This document shows positions 1 through 6,830 of a DNA stretch of 9,105 nt, piece by piece. The stretch's first letter is position 1, and each line of letters starts with the position of its first letter. The stretch is from Acidobacteriaceae bacterium (GTDB lineage Bacteria; Acidobacteriota; Terriglobia; Terriglobales; Acidobacteriaceae): the NCBI GenBank assembly GCA_003167305.1, contig PMTP01000105.1, positions 1 through 9,105 of the forward strand, in the 5' to 3' direction. The translations under genes were made by a program, and so were the position numbers. Under the pieces are notes generated by a model that was not told where the DNA came from, did not search any database, and was given only the letters and a program-made list of their open reading frames with translations.

Positions 1-53
1 GGATACAACCCGTTATTTTCCTGAAAGTTGTGCTGGGAAAGATCATGTGTTAC

Positions 54-995
54 TTAATCCTCTATCATCGCCCTGATATTGGAGTTCGTTTTATCCGGTA
101 TAGCGGGCATCGCGCCGGGCTGCGAGGCCACCCAACTGCCCCAGCGGTTGCCGGCCTCGTTCAGCGTAGCCAGGTCCGCCCTGCGTAGCAGGTAATGGGT
201 CATGGCCGCGGTAAACGCATCCCCCGCGCCAATCGTATCTGCCACTTTCACGGGGATTCCGGGGTGCTCATGCCACGCCTCGCGCGTCACCAGCAGGCTG
301 CCGTGCGCGCCGCGGGTCACGGCCACCATCTGGAGTGAGGGGAACTCCCTGAGCAATCTCGCCGCGCCTTGTCGCTCGTCCGTCAGCCGCGACGGGCCGG
401 GCGCCAGCTCGTCCACAACCTTCAGTCCCAGCAGACCTAGCACCCGCGGAAGCTCGGCGTCATTCATCTTCAGCACCGTGGCCAGCTCCAGAGACTGCTG
501 GATCACATTGACAGAATAGAAAGGCGCTCGCAGGTTCACGTCGAAGACCCGCGCGCACGAGGCCGGGGTCCGCGCCGCCAGCGCCTGAATGGTCTGCCGC
601 GACTCTTGGGATCTCTGCGCCAGCGAACCGAAGCAGAGGGCGTCGGCCCTCTCGGCCAGTTCCATCCATCCGTCGGTCAACTCCAGGAAATCCCACGCGG
701 CCGGCTGGTGGATCGTATAGTGCGGCTCACCGCCTTCAAAGGCTACCGTCACCCGGCCCGTCTCGTGCGCCGGGTCCACCTGAAGAGAGCGGCCTTCGAC
801 CGGCAGCGGATTGAGCCGCTCAACCGCCTTGCGGCCCAACTCGTCCTGCCCGATGCGGCTCAGCAGGACCGCGCGGTTTCCCAGCCGTCCCGCCATCACC
901 GCAAAGTTGGCCGGAGCGCCGCCAAGAAATGCCCCTTCCGGCAGTAGATCCCAGAGCAGTTCGCCCATTCCTAGAATCAGATGCGGTTGCTTCAA
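54..995 (-). CDS. PfkB-family carbohydrate kinase, probable fructokinase
   Basis: A 313-residue cytosolic sugar kinase of the ribokinase/PfkB family, predicted to phosphorylate a sugar such as fructose with ATP. Visible motifs are the substrate-side glycine motif GGAPANFA (residues 25-32), FDVNLRAPFY (151-160), KMNDAE (176-181), VTRGAHGS (227-233) and the C-terminal PfkB signature DTIGAGDAFTAAM (253-265), whose Asp259 should be the catalytic base. The QPGAMPAIP tail (292-300) is fructokinase-like. Length is normal and the gene looks intact. The start is TTG: an in-frame TGA lies only one codon upstream (999-1001), and GGAG at 1004-1007 sits 8 nt before the TTG. It is divergent from the methyltransferase at 1121. 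Substrate is inferred from motif style; another PfkB sugar kinase is possible. Confidence 0.9.
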   Translation of the reverse strand: MKQPHLILGMGELLWDLLPEGAFLGGAPANFAVMAGRLGNRAVLLSRIGQDELGRKAVERLNPLPVEGRSLQVDPAHETGRVTVAFEGGEPHYTIHQPAAWDFLELTDGWMELAERADALCFGSLAQRSQESRQTIQALAARTPASCARVFDVNLRAPFYSVNVIQQSLELATVLKMNDAELPRVLGLLGLKVVDELAPGPSRLTDERQGAARLLREFPSLQMVAVTRGAHGSLLVTREAWHEHPGIPVKVADTIGAGDAFTAAMTHYLLRRADLATLNEAGNRWGSWVASQPGAMPAIPDKTNSNIRAMIED

Positions 996-1003
996 AATTC
1001 AAT

Positions 1004-1007
1004 CTCC
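1004..1007 (-). promoter_or_regulatory. Shine-Dalgarno that decides the TTG start of the PfkB kinase
   Basis: On the minus strand GGAG lies 8 nt upstream of the TTG at 993-995. An in-frame TGA between the two rules out any earlier start, and the next in-frame ATG is codon 10, inside the first conserved strand. The TTG start is therefore well supported. Confidence 0.65.
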
Positions 1008-1120
1008 GCTTGCCGGGACATTCACGAAAATGACACCAGCATGATCACTCTCAGCATCATAACGGAAGCACTGAACAAGATTGCTTTGCTGTTACCGCAA
1101 TCATGCGCGATACTTTTCAC

Positions 1121-2197
1121 ATGGCAATCACAACAAATCAGAATGACCGGGAAAACGGTTTGCCGTCGCGGACCTCTATTCTTGTTGCCGCCGCTCGCGC
1201 ATTTGGTTCTCGCGATCCTGACGAGGGCGTGCGTAACCCAGACTTGCTCGCGGATCGCCTGATTGGGCCGGATGAATTGATGCTTATCCGCGATCACCCC
1301 TTCGGCAAAGGGCTGTTGCAAGATTACTCGGATGCAATCCAGAATCCATTTGTTGCGGGCTTTGCGGGACAGATGATCTTGCGAACCCGCTTCATCGATG
1401 AAGCACTGGTGCGAGCCGTGAAAAACGGCGCAACTCAAATCGTGATTCTCGGGGCTGGATTCGATAGCCGCGCCTATCGCTTTCGAGAGTTGCTCATAGA
1501 TTGCCGGGTTTTTGAAGTCGATGCTGAGCCGACACAAGAATACAAAAAGAGGCGCGTCAAAGATGTTTTGGGCGATGCGCCGGAGAATCTGACTTACGTC
1601 CGAATCGATTTTGCCAAAGACAGGATCGGCGACCTTCTCCAGGCAGCGGGATTCCGTGAAGGCGCGCATTCTTTTTTCATCTGGGAGGGCGTCTGTATGT
1701 ATCTGCCAGAAGATAGTGTCCGCAAGACATTACGGATGGTTGCATCGCATTCGGCGCCGGGCAGCTCGATCGTATTGGATTATGCGAGTAGCCTTGCAAT
1801 CGAATTCGGAAAGCTGACGCCTCACGGGGCCGGCGGAATCCCCGCAGACTGGAGCGAGCCGTGGATCTATGGAGTGCCCGGCGCCAACGGTAGTGAGTTC
1901 TTTCGGGATCTTGGCTTCGATCCTGGCATTCCTATTTCATTCCACAATCCGGAAGCCATCAAGCGCTATGCGCTCCGCCGTGACGGCGCCAGTTACGCCT
2001 CGCACGTGATGGAAAAGTTGCGGGCTGAAGCACAGGCACGAATCCAGGCGGGAATAGCACCGCCGCCATTACCGGAGGGTTTTCTGGATGCTCAAAAAGC
2101 CATTGCAGCGGCGGGTGGCGCATATTGGCTCGCCGAATTGACTCTTCCAGACCATTCAAAGCCAAGCCAGACTCACACGTCGAGCGTTGAACTCTGA
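1121..2197 (+). CDS. class I SAM-dependent methyltransferase, TIGR00027/leucine carboxyl methyltransferase-like
   Basis: Predicted 358-residue cytosolic methyltransferase using S-adenosylmethionine; the acceptor is unknown. The N-terminal SRTSILVAAARA segment, the RTRFIDE segment, motif I VILGAGFDSRAYRF (residues 108-121) and the following acidic strand VFEVDAE (130-136) are typical of the TIGR00027 family. That family is related to leucine carboxyl methyltransferases and common in actinobacteria and soil bacteria. IWEGVCMYL (177-185) is the motif IV/post-IV region. I chose the ATG at 1121 because family similarity begins shortly after it. An in-frame ATG at 1103 would add six residues, and neither has a clear Shine-Dalgarno. 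By eye the gene is richer in A/T-ending codons than its neighbours, so horizontal acquisition is possible. It converges on the methyltransferase at 2243. Family is confident, function is not. Confidence 0.88.
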   Translation: MAITTNQNDRENGLPSRTSILVAAARAFGSRDPDEGVRNPDLLADRLIGPDELMLIRDHPFGKGLLQDYSDAIQNPFVAGFAGQMILRTRFIDEALVRAVKNGATQIVILGAGFDSRAYRFRELLIDCRVFEVDAEPTQEYKKRRVKDVLGDAPENLTYVRIDFAKDRIGDLLQAAGFREGAHSFFIWEGVCMYLPEDSVRKTLRMVASHSAPGSSIVLDYASSLAIEFGKLTPHGAGGIPADWSEPWIYGVPGANGSEFFRDLGFDPGIPISFHNPEAIKRYALRRDGASYASHVMEKLRAEAQARIQAGIAPPPLPEGFLDAQKAIAAAGGAYWLAELTLPDHSKPSQTHTSSVEL

Positions 2198-2212
2198 CGC
2201 TCTGAGCTTCCG

Positions 2213-2239
2213 GTTCCCTGATCCCTATTCCAGTTCCCT
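2213..2239 (+). repeat. degenerate heptamer repeat (GTTCCCT type)
   Basis: Read on the plus strand: GTTCCCT (2213-2219), GATCCCT (2220-2226), a six-base variant ATTCCA (2227-2232) and GTTCCCT again (2233-2239). The array fills most of the 45-bp space between two convergent stop codons. It resembles the 7-bp unit GTTCTCA found between rpoN and hpf, and the short tandem heptamer repeats known from bacterial intergenic DNA. No U-tract hairpin accompanies it, so a terminator role is not shown. Confidence 0.55.
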
Positions 2240-2242
2240 GCT

Positions 2243-3004
2243 TTACCCGACCAAGCGCCAGATCGAGCAGTCCTCGTAATTCGCTGACGCGTACTCCCCC
2301 TCCGGCTGATTCGCCATAATCCTGTGGTCGGCAATCGCATCCGCTCGGGAGCGCCTGATCTGACCCAAAAACAGCCTCGCAAATCCCGGTTGCCGCTCCA
2401 GCACGCTCTCCTGCTCATTGTTCACATACAGAATGTCGAGCGGCGCCGCCTGCCCGGCAAGAGCCTTGGATCTACTCTGATTCCAGGCTGTCAGCAGCCG
2501 CCGCATCACCGGAGCGCCAAAGGGATTGAAGAGAAACGCCAGGCACGGTCCCTCCGGAAGCCGGAATTCCACCGCATCGCCGGAGATGATTTTCATCGCC
2601 GCCCGAGCCCGCCCCGAGGCTCGCCATACCGTCAGGTTCCTCCGGGCTATCCTCGCCAGCGTGGGATTGAGTTCCACTCCCAACACCTGGCGAAAAGGCA
2701 GCTCGGCAGCCAGAAGCACCGCCCGCCCCATCCCCGCGCCCACATCGAGAAAGCTGAATTCTTCCATCGCCGCAGCCGGCCGGCTTCGCTGCCAGCGCTT
2801 CACCAGCGCCCTGAAGACCGACGGCGCAACCCCGTAGTAAGCCGTTGCATGGCGGTCATGGCGGTGCCCGCTCTTCAAGTGCCGTCCGGCAACCAGCCCG
2901 CTGGTCCGCACACCGAACTCCTCGTCGAAAGGATGCCGCGTGAACCCATCCCCCACCTTGAGTCCCGGCAGCCGCCGCCGTTCCGCTACCGTCATGGTTG
3001 TCAT
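2243..3004 (-). CDS. class I SAM-dependent methyltransferase, substrate unknown
   Basis: A 253-residue Rossmann-fold methyltransferase. SAM-binding motif I is FLDVGAGMGRAV (residues 85-96), followed by the acidic strand end GVELNP (109-114) with Glu111 likely binding the ribose. GDAVEF (142-147) fits motif III and LFNPFG (158-163) the motif IV region. The N-terminal segment HPFDEEFGVRTSG (24-36) and the AYYGVAPS segment (55-62) look like a conserved lead-in seen in a subgroup of bacterial methyltransferases with no assigned substrate. The ATG at 3002-3004 has GGAG (3014-3017) 9 nt upstream. It lies downstream of the zinc-finger/two-helix gene, separated by a hairpin, and converges on the methyltransferase ending at 2197. 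The two methyltransferases share no obvious similarity beyond the fold. No signal peptide or membrane helix is seen. Confidence 0.85.
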   Translation of the reverse strand: MTTMTVAERRRLPGLKVGDGFTRHPFDEEFGVRTSGLVAGRHLKSGHRHDRHATAYYGVAPSVFRALVKRWQRSRPAAAMEEFSFLDVGAGMGRAVLLAAELPFRQVLGVELNPTLARIARRNLTVWRASGRARAAMKIISGDAVEFRLPEGPCLAFLFNPFGAPVMRRLLTAWNQSRSKALAGQAAPLDILYVNNEQESVLERQPGFARLFLGQIRRSRADAIADHRIMANQPEGEYASANYEDCSIWRLVG

Positions 3005-3037
3005 TCAGGCAATCTCCATCCAGCCCCGCACGCACAA

Positions 3038-3060
3038 GAGCCTCCCGCAAGGGGAGGCTC
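3038..3060 (-). terminator. strong hairpin between two minus-strand genes, possible terminator or attenuator
   Basis: GAGCCTCCC (3038-3046) and GGGAGGCTC (3052-3060) form a perfect 9-bp stem with a 5-nt loop. On the minus strand it follows the stop of the 155-residue gene by about 20 nt and precedes the methyltransferase start at 3004 by about 33 nt. There is no proper U-tract on either strand. It may be a weak terminator, a processing or stability element, or a leader hairpin for the methyltransferase. Confidence 0.4.
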
Positions 3061-3079
3061 CGAGGCTAGCAGTTTCGTG

Positions 3080-3547
3080 TCAGATTTTACGCGGACGAAA
3101 CGCCTTGATGGCCTCCGGCAGCCGCTCTTCGATCAGTCGGACCCGCTCGGCGGCAATGCCGCCCAGATAGGTTGGCGCCGGCGTGGCTGTCAGCACAAGA
3201 GCCAGGGCGATTACCGAGAAGCAAAGTCCCGCAATGCCGGCTGAGAAGAGCATATGGTAGGTGTCGGCAACATCCAGGCCGAAGACATTGAAGGCCATAT
3301 GCTCCAGCAGCTTGATGTGCTTGAGAACCGCCAGCGCGAAGAGGAAGAAAAAGACCGCCGTCGAGGTGAGAACGGTAAGCGTTACATCCAGGCTGCGGTG
3401 GAACTTCTGCCGCGCGCTACAGTGGGGGCATTCGGCAAAATGCTGCTCGTAGTCCTTGCGCATCTCCGGCGAGATCCCGGAGATGTCATATCGCCAACTT
3501 GCCAGGATGGCGCCTGCGACTCTGTCTGTGCATCTGGTTCTAGTCAT
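3080..3547 (-). CDS. small membrane protein with anti-sigma-like zinc-finger motif (zf-HC2-like) and two TM helices
   Basis: A 155-residue protein that I cannot name. The N-terminal part contains His36, Cys40 and Cys43 in HFAECPHC (residues 36-43). This HxxxCxxC arrangement is typical of zinc-binding anti-sigma (zf-HC2) domains, and Cys6 or His50 could complete a metal site. Two hydrophobic helices follow at about 53-76 and 99-121. A short basic/acidic tail ends in RPRKI. The likely topology puts both termini in the cytoplasm with a short external loop. No sigma-factor gene is adjacent, so an anti-sigma role is only a guess from the motif. The ATG at 3545-3547 has a weak purine-rich stretch (AAGTGAG) about 11 nt upstream. 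The preceding gene on this strand is walJ, 221 bp away. Confidence 0.75.
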   Translation of the reverse strand: MTRTRCTDRVAGAILASWRYDISGISPEMRKDYEQHFAECPHCSARQKFHRSLDVTLTVLTSTAVFFFLFALAVLKHIKLLEHMAFNVFGLDVADTYHMLFSAGIAGLCFSVIALALVLTATPAPTYLGGIAAERVRLIEERLPEAIKAFRPRKI

Positions 3548-3768
3548 AAAATTAACGACTCACTTTGCAAAGGATGTGTCCCGCCGCCTTGTTCCCGCGC
3601 GGCTCACGTGGCCTGAAAGGCTTTAATCTGTGGCTGTTCCACCGTCCTTGAATTCGGTGGCGCCCCCATTAATTCCGCCTCGCCTTGGCAAATCCGCCTC
3701 GGCATGTTCCTGGCCAACCTAACCTGGTACAGAGTGATACCCGTCTCATACCATTGTAACTTATATCA
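3548..3768. other. 221-bp intergenic region between walJ and the zinc-finger/two-helix gene
   Basis: No coding frame is convincing here. It holds a 9-bp direct repeat TCCGCCTCG (3674-3682 and 3693-3701, 19 bp apart) and a 6-bp inverted repeat CCACCG/CGGTGG (3639-3644 and 3655-3660). An A/T-rich stretch at 3745-3780 follows the walJ stop codon. It should hold the promoter of the 155-residue gene, but I found no good -10/-35 pair. Confidence 0.5.
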
Positions 3769-4776
3769 TTAAAAATCAATAGGAAAAAGTGGTTCATTTT
3801 GCTCAGCCAGCAGCAGACGGTTGGCCATCAGGCTTGCCCGGCCGATCAGCGCGCGCTCAGCCGTCACCCTGGCTAGATCAGGAAGATTATTGCTTTCAGA
3901 GAGATGCGCCAGAATCACATAGGCTGCCTGGCCGTCGTATACTTTCTCCAGAAACTCCGCCGTTGCCTCGTTGGACAGGTGTCCTACACGCGAAAGCACG
4001 CGCTGCTTGACCGCCCAGGGATAAGGGCCGTCGCGCAGCATCTCCAGATCGTGGTTGGATTCCAGCAGCAGCAGGTCCAGGCCCTTGAGCTGCGCCTTGA
4101 CGTTGGGGGGAATGTAGCCGAGGTCGGTGGCAAAGCCTATCCGCACCCCCTCGGCCTGGAAGACAAAGCCCACCGGGTCGGCGGCGTCGTGGGGAATGGT
4201 GAAGGAGCTGATGGCAATGTCGCCGATCTCGAACGGCTCCCCGGCCTGGAAGTACTCGACTGCGGGAAGCCAAGTGGGGTCTTTTGCCTTAGCCGGCTCG
4301 ACAGGCTCGGCTGCCTCCGGCGAGGCCTCCGCAGCTTCGACAAAGTCGCACTCCTCCGGCTCGCCTACTTCGGCGGCAACATCGGCCTCCGCCTGCCACC
4401 CCAGCGACATAGACCCGTCGCTGGGGACCTCGGCCTGGCGCTCGGCGGCTTGCTTGCGAATCTGCTCCAGCCACTGGGCGTAGGTCAAATTTTTACGCGG
4501 CGAAATCCAGCGCATCCAGGCGCGGTGCGTGCCCTCGGTAAAGTAAACCGGAATACCCAGCTTGCGCGCCGTCACGGCGACCCCGCCCACGTGGTCGGAG
4601 TGCTCGTGGGTGATGAGGATGGCGTCCAGCGTCTCCGGCTCCTCGCCCATCTGCCGCATCCGCCGGAAAAGCTCCCTGCAGCTCAGCCCGCAGTCCACAA
4701 GAATCCGCGTCCGCCCGCCGGAGAGAACCGTAGCGTTCCCCTTCGACCCCGACGCCAGCACCGTGAAGCGCACCAT
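3769..4776 (-). CDS. walJ: metallo-beta-lactamase-fold hydrolase, WalJ/YycJ-like
   Basis: Predicted 335-residue metal-dependent hydrolase of the MBL superfamily. Bacillus YycJ/WalJ relatives act as exonuclease-type enzymes linked to DNA replication or repair and cell-wall regulation. The N-terminus VRFTVLASGSKGNATVL is the hallmark of this family. THEHSDHVGG (about residues 56-65) holds the HxHxDH metal ligands. Further candidate ligands or active-site residues are in TIPHDA (about 193-198), FATDLG (215-220), ESNHD (239-243), GHLSN (265-269) and AHLSE (290-294). An insertion of about 70 residues (roughly 103-170), rich in Ala, Glu and Pro, makes it longer than the usual ~260 residues. I chose the ATG at 4776 because the conserved domain starts at its second codon. 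ATGs at 4806 and 4830 would add 10 or 18 residues without family character. Divergent from the gene at 4963. Confidence 0.88.
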   Translation of the reverse strand: MVRFTVLASGSKGNATVLSGGRTRILVDCGLSCRELFRRMRQMGEEPETLDAILITHEHSDHVGGVAVTARKLGIPVYFTEGTHRAWMRWISPRKNLTYAQWLEQIRKQAAERQAEVPSDGSMSLGWQAEADVAAEVGEPEECDFVEAAEASPEAAEPVEPAKAKDPTWLPAVEYFQAGEPFEIGDIAISSFTIPHDAADPVGFVFQAEGVRIGFATDLGYIPPNVKAQLKGLDLLLLESNHDLEMLRDGPYPWAVKQRVLSRVGHLSNEATAEFLEKVYDGQAAYVILAHLSESNNLPDLARVTAERALIGRASLMANRLLLAEQNEPLFPIDF

Positions 4777-4873
4777 GCTTCGAGGATACCGCGCGAGGCT
4801 GTGCATCGCGCTGGAAAAAGTTGAATCCATCCGTTGCTTGAACAGTCAGGCAATTTCCAAATCCAGATTCCGA

Positions 4874-4902
4874 TTGACAGGCTAATAAGAAGATGGGATC
4901 AT
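4874..4902 (+). promoter_or_regulatory. candidate sigma-70 promoter with overlapping inverted repeats
   Basis: TTGACA (4874-4879) is a consensus -35 box. At 17 bp spacing lies GATCAT (4897-4902), a 4/6 match to the -10 box. Two interleaved inverted repeats overlap the -10 and start region: ATGGGA/TCCCAT (4893-4898 and 4912-4917) and GATCAT/ATGATC (4897-4902 and 4916-4921), each with a 13-nt spacer. This could be an operator for the gene at 4963, 61 bp further on. Predicted from sequence only. Confidence 0.4.
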
Positions 4903-4952
4903 CGATTCGATTCCCATGATCACAACTTAGAACCGGTGTGAAATAGGAAATC

Positions 4953-4957
4953 GGAGG
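4953..4957 (+). promoter_or_regulatory. Shine-Dalgarno GGAGG of the membrane protein gene
   Basis: GGAGG lies 5 nt before the ATG at 4963-4965. It is one of the two strongest ribosome binding sites in the window and supports the reality and start of an otherwise unrecognised gene. Confidence 0.65.
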
Positions 4958-4962
4958 AAGTT

Positions 4963-5535
4963 ATGGGTTTATTGGCCAGCAAGAATGGAGCCGCATTCAT
5001 TGTCTGCAGCGTGATCGGATTTGTAATGGCTCGATATTTGTTTGAGGGCGCATGGGCAACCTACGCTTACATTCTTATCTCGTATCACCTCTTTCTCGCG
5101 TGGCTTGTGATCACGGCAGAACACGAGACGGGCTTCTCTCTGCCCATATTTTCGACAATTATTACCCATCTGGCCTGTCTGACAGTTGTCGTCGGCCTTA
5201 CTGTCGGACGTCACTATATTCCATTCTTCGGATTGATTCGTTACTGCATTCCCGCGATGGCGCCCTTTGAACGTGACTGGCTTTTCAGCGGGAACGCACA
5301 GAAGAAGGATGTGAAGAAGAAGGTTCCGGTCACCGCCGCGGTCAATGCGATCCCGGTTGATGTCGCCATTGAGGAAGCCACCGCGGAAGACCACGAGGCG
5401 TGGATTCGCCACCTTGCCCAGCCCAACAGAGCGACCAGAAAACCAGGGTTGTCCGTCAAAGAGGAATACGAACAGTGGCTTGTCGCGCGTATCGGAAGCC
5501 GGCACGCAGCACCTTCCAGTAAGAGTCCCGCTTAA
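4963..5535 (+). CDS. hypothetical multi-pass membrane protein with charged C-terminal tail
   Basis: I do not recognise this 190-residue protein. Hydrophobic segments at about residues 8-27, 31-52, 58-80 and possibly 85-101 suggest three or four membrane helices. Several His, Tyr and Arg residues fall in or near them (for example YHLF 41-44 and RHYIPF 83-88). A soluble tail of about 85 residues follows, with a KKDVKKK basic cluster (114-120), an acidic stretch around 136-145 and a helix KEEYEQWLVARIG (166-178). GGAGG 5 nt upstream supports the ATG start. It is divergent from walJ, with its own candidate promoter. It converges on the histidine kinase gene, whose stop codon overlaps its own in TTAA (5532-5535). 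No functional motif or partner is visible. Confidence 0.8.
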   Translation: MGLLASKNGAAFIVCSVIGFVMARYLFEGAWATYAYILISYHLFLAWLVITAEHETGFSLPIFSTIITHLACLTVVVGLTVGRHYIPFFGLIRYCIPAMAPFERDWLFSGNAQKKDVKKKVPVTAAVNAIPVDVAIEEATAEDHEAWIRHLAQPNRATRKPGLSVKEEYEQWLVARIGSRHAAPSSKSPA

Positions 5536-6830
5536 GACGCCACCGGCAGGTTGGACGGAATCTCTATCGAGACCAGCGTGCCGCGCCCCGGATTGCTGAC
5601 CACACTGAACTTGGCCTGGTTTCCGTAGAGGACTTCGAGCCGCTCCTGCACGTTCTTCATGCCGATGCCCGCGCCCGTGCGGCGGAGCGCCGAGGCCGGC
5701 CGGTTGCCCATGCCCACTCCGTCATCGGCCACTTCGATGCGCACACGGTCGCCATCGAGCCGGCTGCGCAGTGTGACCGTTCCTCCATTCAGGCGCGGCT
5801 CCAGCCCGTGCTTGATGCTGTTTTCGATGAGCGGCTGGAGGAGAATGCTGGGCACCAGAACCCCCAGCGTCCGCTGATCGATCTCCTTTTCCACGCGCAA
5901 CTTGTCGGCGCCGAAGCGCACCACCTCGATGTCGAGATAGTCGTCGGTAAACTTGAGCTCCTCGCTCAGCGGCACGTAACTGTCGTGCTCCTTGAGCAGC
6001 GAGCGCAGAATGTTACCCAGCTTCACGATCATCTCCCTGGCCAGCTCCGGCTTCACGCGCACCAGCGAGGCGATGGAGTTAAGCGTGTTGAAGAGAAAGT
6101 GCGGATTGATCTGGCGTTGCAGGGCGTCGAGCCGGGCTTCGAGCAGCAGGCGCTTCTGCTCTTCGAGCTTCATCTCGATGCGCAGCGTATTCCACACCTT
6201 CAGCGCAATGCCCACGTTGATGGGCGCGCACAAACCCACCAAAGCTTGTACCCAGAACTGGCTGGCAACGAGCGCAAAGAGCCGGTGCGGATAGGCGTGG
6301 GCGATCCAGTCCCGGCAGGCCTCTGCCGCCACGATGAGAAAGAGCATGAGGAACTGGCGGTCGATGCGCGGCTGGCGCAGGTTGCGGCGCACCCAGCGAT
6401 AAAGGCTCAGGTCGATGAAGGGCGTGAACGACCAGATCTCCTCCTTCTCGACAAAGCGGCCCAGCACTCCCGCGGCCAGGCCCAACGCCGCATTGAAAGG
6501 CAAGGCCAGATACTCGTGGTGATAGACGGCCGGCGCCGAGAGAGCCAGCCCGCCCAGCATCGCCCACTCCGGCCCCAATAGCAGGCCCAGCAGGATGACC
6601 GTCTCGAAGGAGATGTCGGCCGCCAGGAAGTTGGGCACCGCGATGCGAATCCACACGCCCAGTGTCAGCGGAACCAGAAAGAACGCCAGCAGCGCCAGGG
6701 TCTGCCGGGGCCGGCGCTGCTCGGCAAAGAAGAGCCGCCGGAAGGTGGTGACCCGCGCCAGCACGCTGGCCACCGCAGCCACCACGCCCAGCTTGACCAG
6801 CAGCGTAATCAGAATGAGATTGTCGCTCAC
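5532..6830 (-). CDS. LytS/YehU-type sensor histidine kinase
   Basis: A 432-residue membrane sensor kinase of the LytS/YehU (His_kinase, PF06580-like) class. The N-terminal ~210 residues contain about five or six hydrophobic helices (around 4-25, 46-66, 76-102, 108-125, 160-172 and 184-209) resembling the 5TM-LYT sensor. A short coiled-coil linker (about 217-240) follows. The phosphoacceptor is His244 in QINPHFLFNTLNS (240-252). The ATPase domain has the N box LLQPLIENSIKHG (330-342, Asn337), DDGVGMG (369-375) and the G-rich GAGIGMKNVQERL (386-398). Such kinases normally pair with LytTR response regulators, but none is present in the window. The start is GTG, overlapping the rapZ stop as GTGA (6827-6830), so translation is probably coupled to rapZ. 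The ligand is unknown. Confidence 0.92.
   Translation of the reverse strand: MSDNLILITLLVKLGVVAAVASVLARVTTFRRLFFAEQRRPRQTLALLAFFLVPLTLGVWIRIAVPNFLAADISFETVILLGLLLGPEWAMLGGLALSAPAVYHHEYLALPFNAALGLAAGVLGRFVEKEEIWSFTPFIDLSLYRWVRRNLRQPRIDRQFLMLFLIVAAEACRDWIAHAYPHRLFALVASQFWVQALVGLCAPINVGIALKVWNTLRIEMKLEEQKRLLLEARLDALQRQINPHFLFNTLNSIASLVRVKPELAREMIVKLGNILRSLLKEHDSYVPLSEELKFTDDYLDIEVVRFGADKLRVEKEIDQRTLGVLVPSILLQPLIENSIKHGLEPRLNGGTVTLRSRLDGDRVRIEVADDGVGMGNRPASALRRTGAGIGMKNVQERLEVLYGNQAKFSVVSNPGRGTLVSIEIPSNLPVAS

Noticed and set aside
1038..1060. Direct repeat CAGCATGAT/CAGCATCAT upstream of the first methyltransferase as an operator
   Set aside because: Short, imperfect, and not placed near any recognisable promoter.
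1022..1669. Minus-strand open frame of 215 codons opposite the TIGR00027 methyltransferase
   Set aside because: No recognisable domain or plausible start; the plus strand carries clear methyltransferase motifs in this interval.
2324..3244. Long plus-strand open frame across the second methyltransferase
   Set aside because: Pro/Arg/His-rich translation typical of antisense reading of a GC-rich gene. It runs over two real minus-strand genes and the hairpin between them.
3639..3660. CCACCG/CGGTGG hairpin as a terminator
   Set aside because: Only 6 bp of stem with a 10-nt loop, no U-tract on either strand, and it lies over 100 bp from the walJ stop.
3904..4824. Long plus-strand open frame (about 306 codons) opposite walJ
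   Set aside because: It is the antisense shadow of a well-conserved metallo-hydrolase in a GC-rich region; its translation is His/Arg/Gly/Leu-rich and matches no family.
5808..6581. Plus-strand open frame opposite the histidine kinase
   Set aside because: Antisense of the kinase; composition is His/Gln/Arg/Leu-rich and no motif is present.
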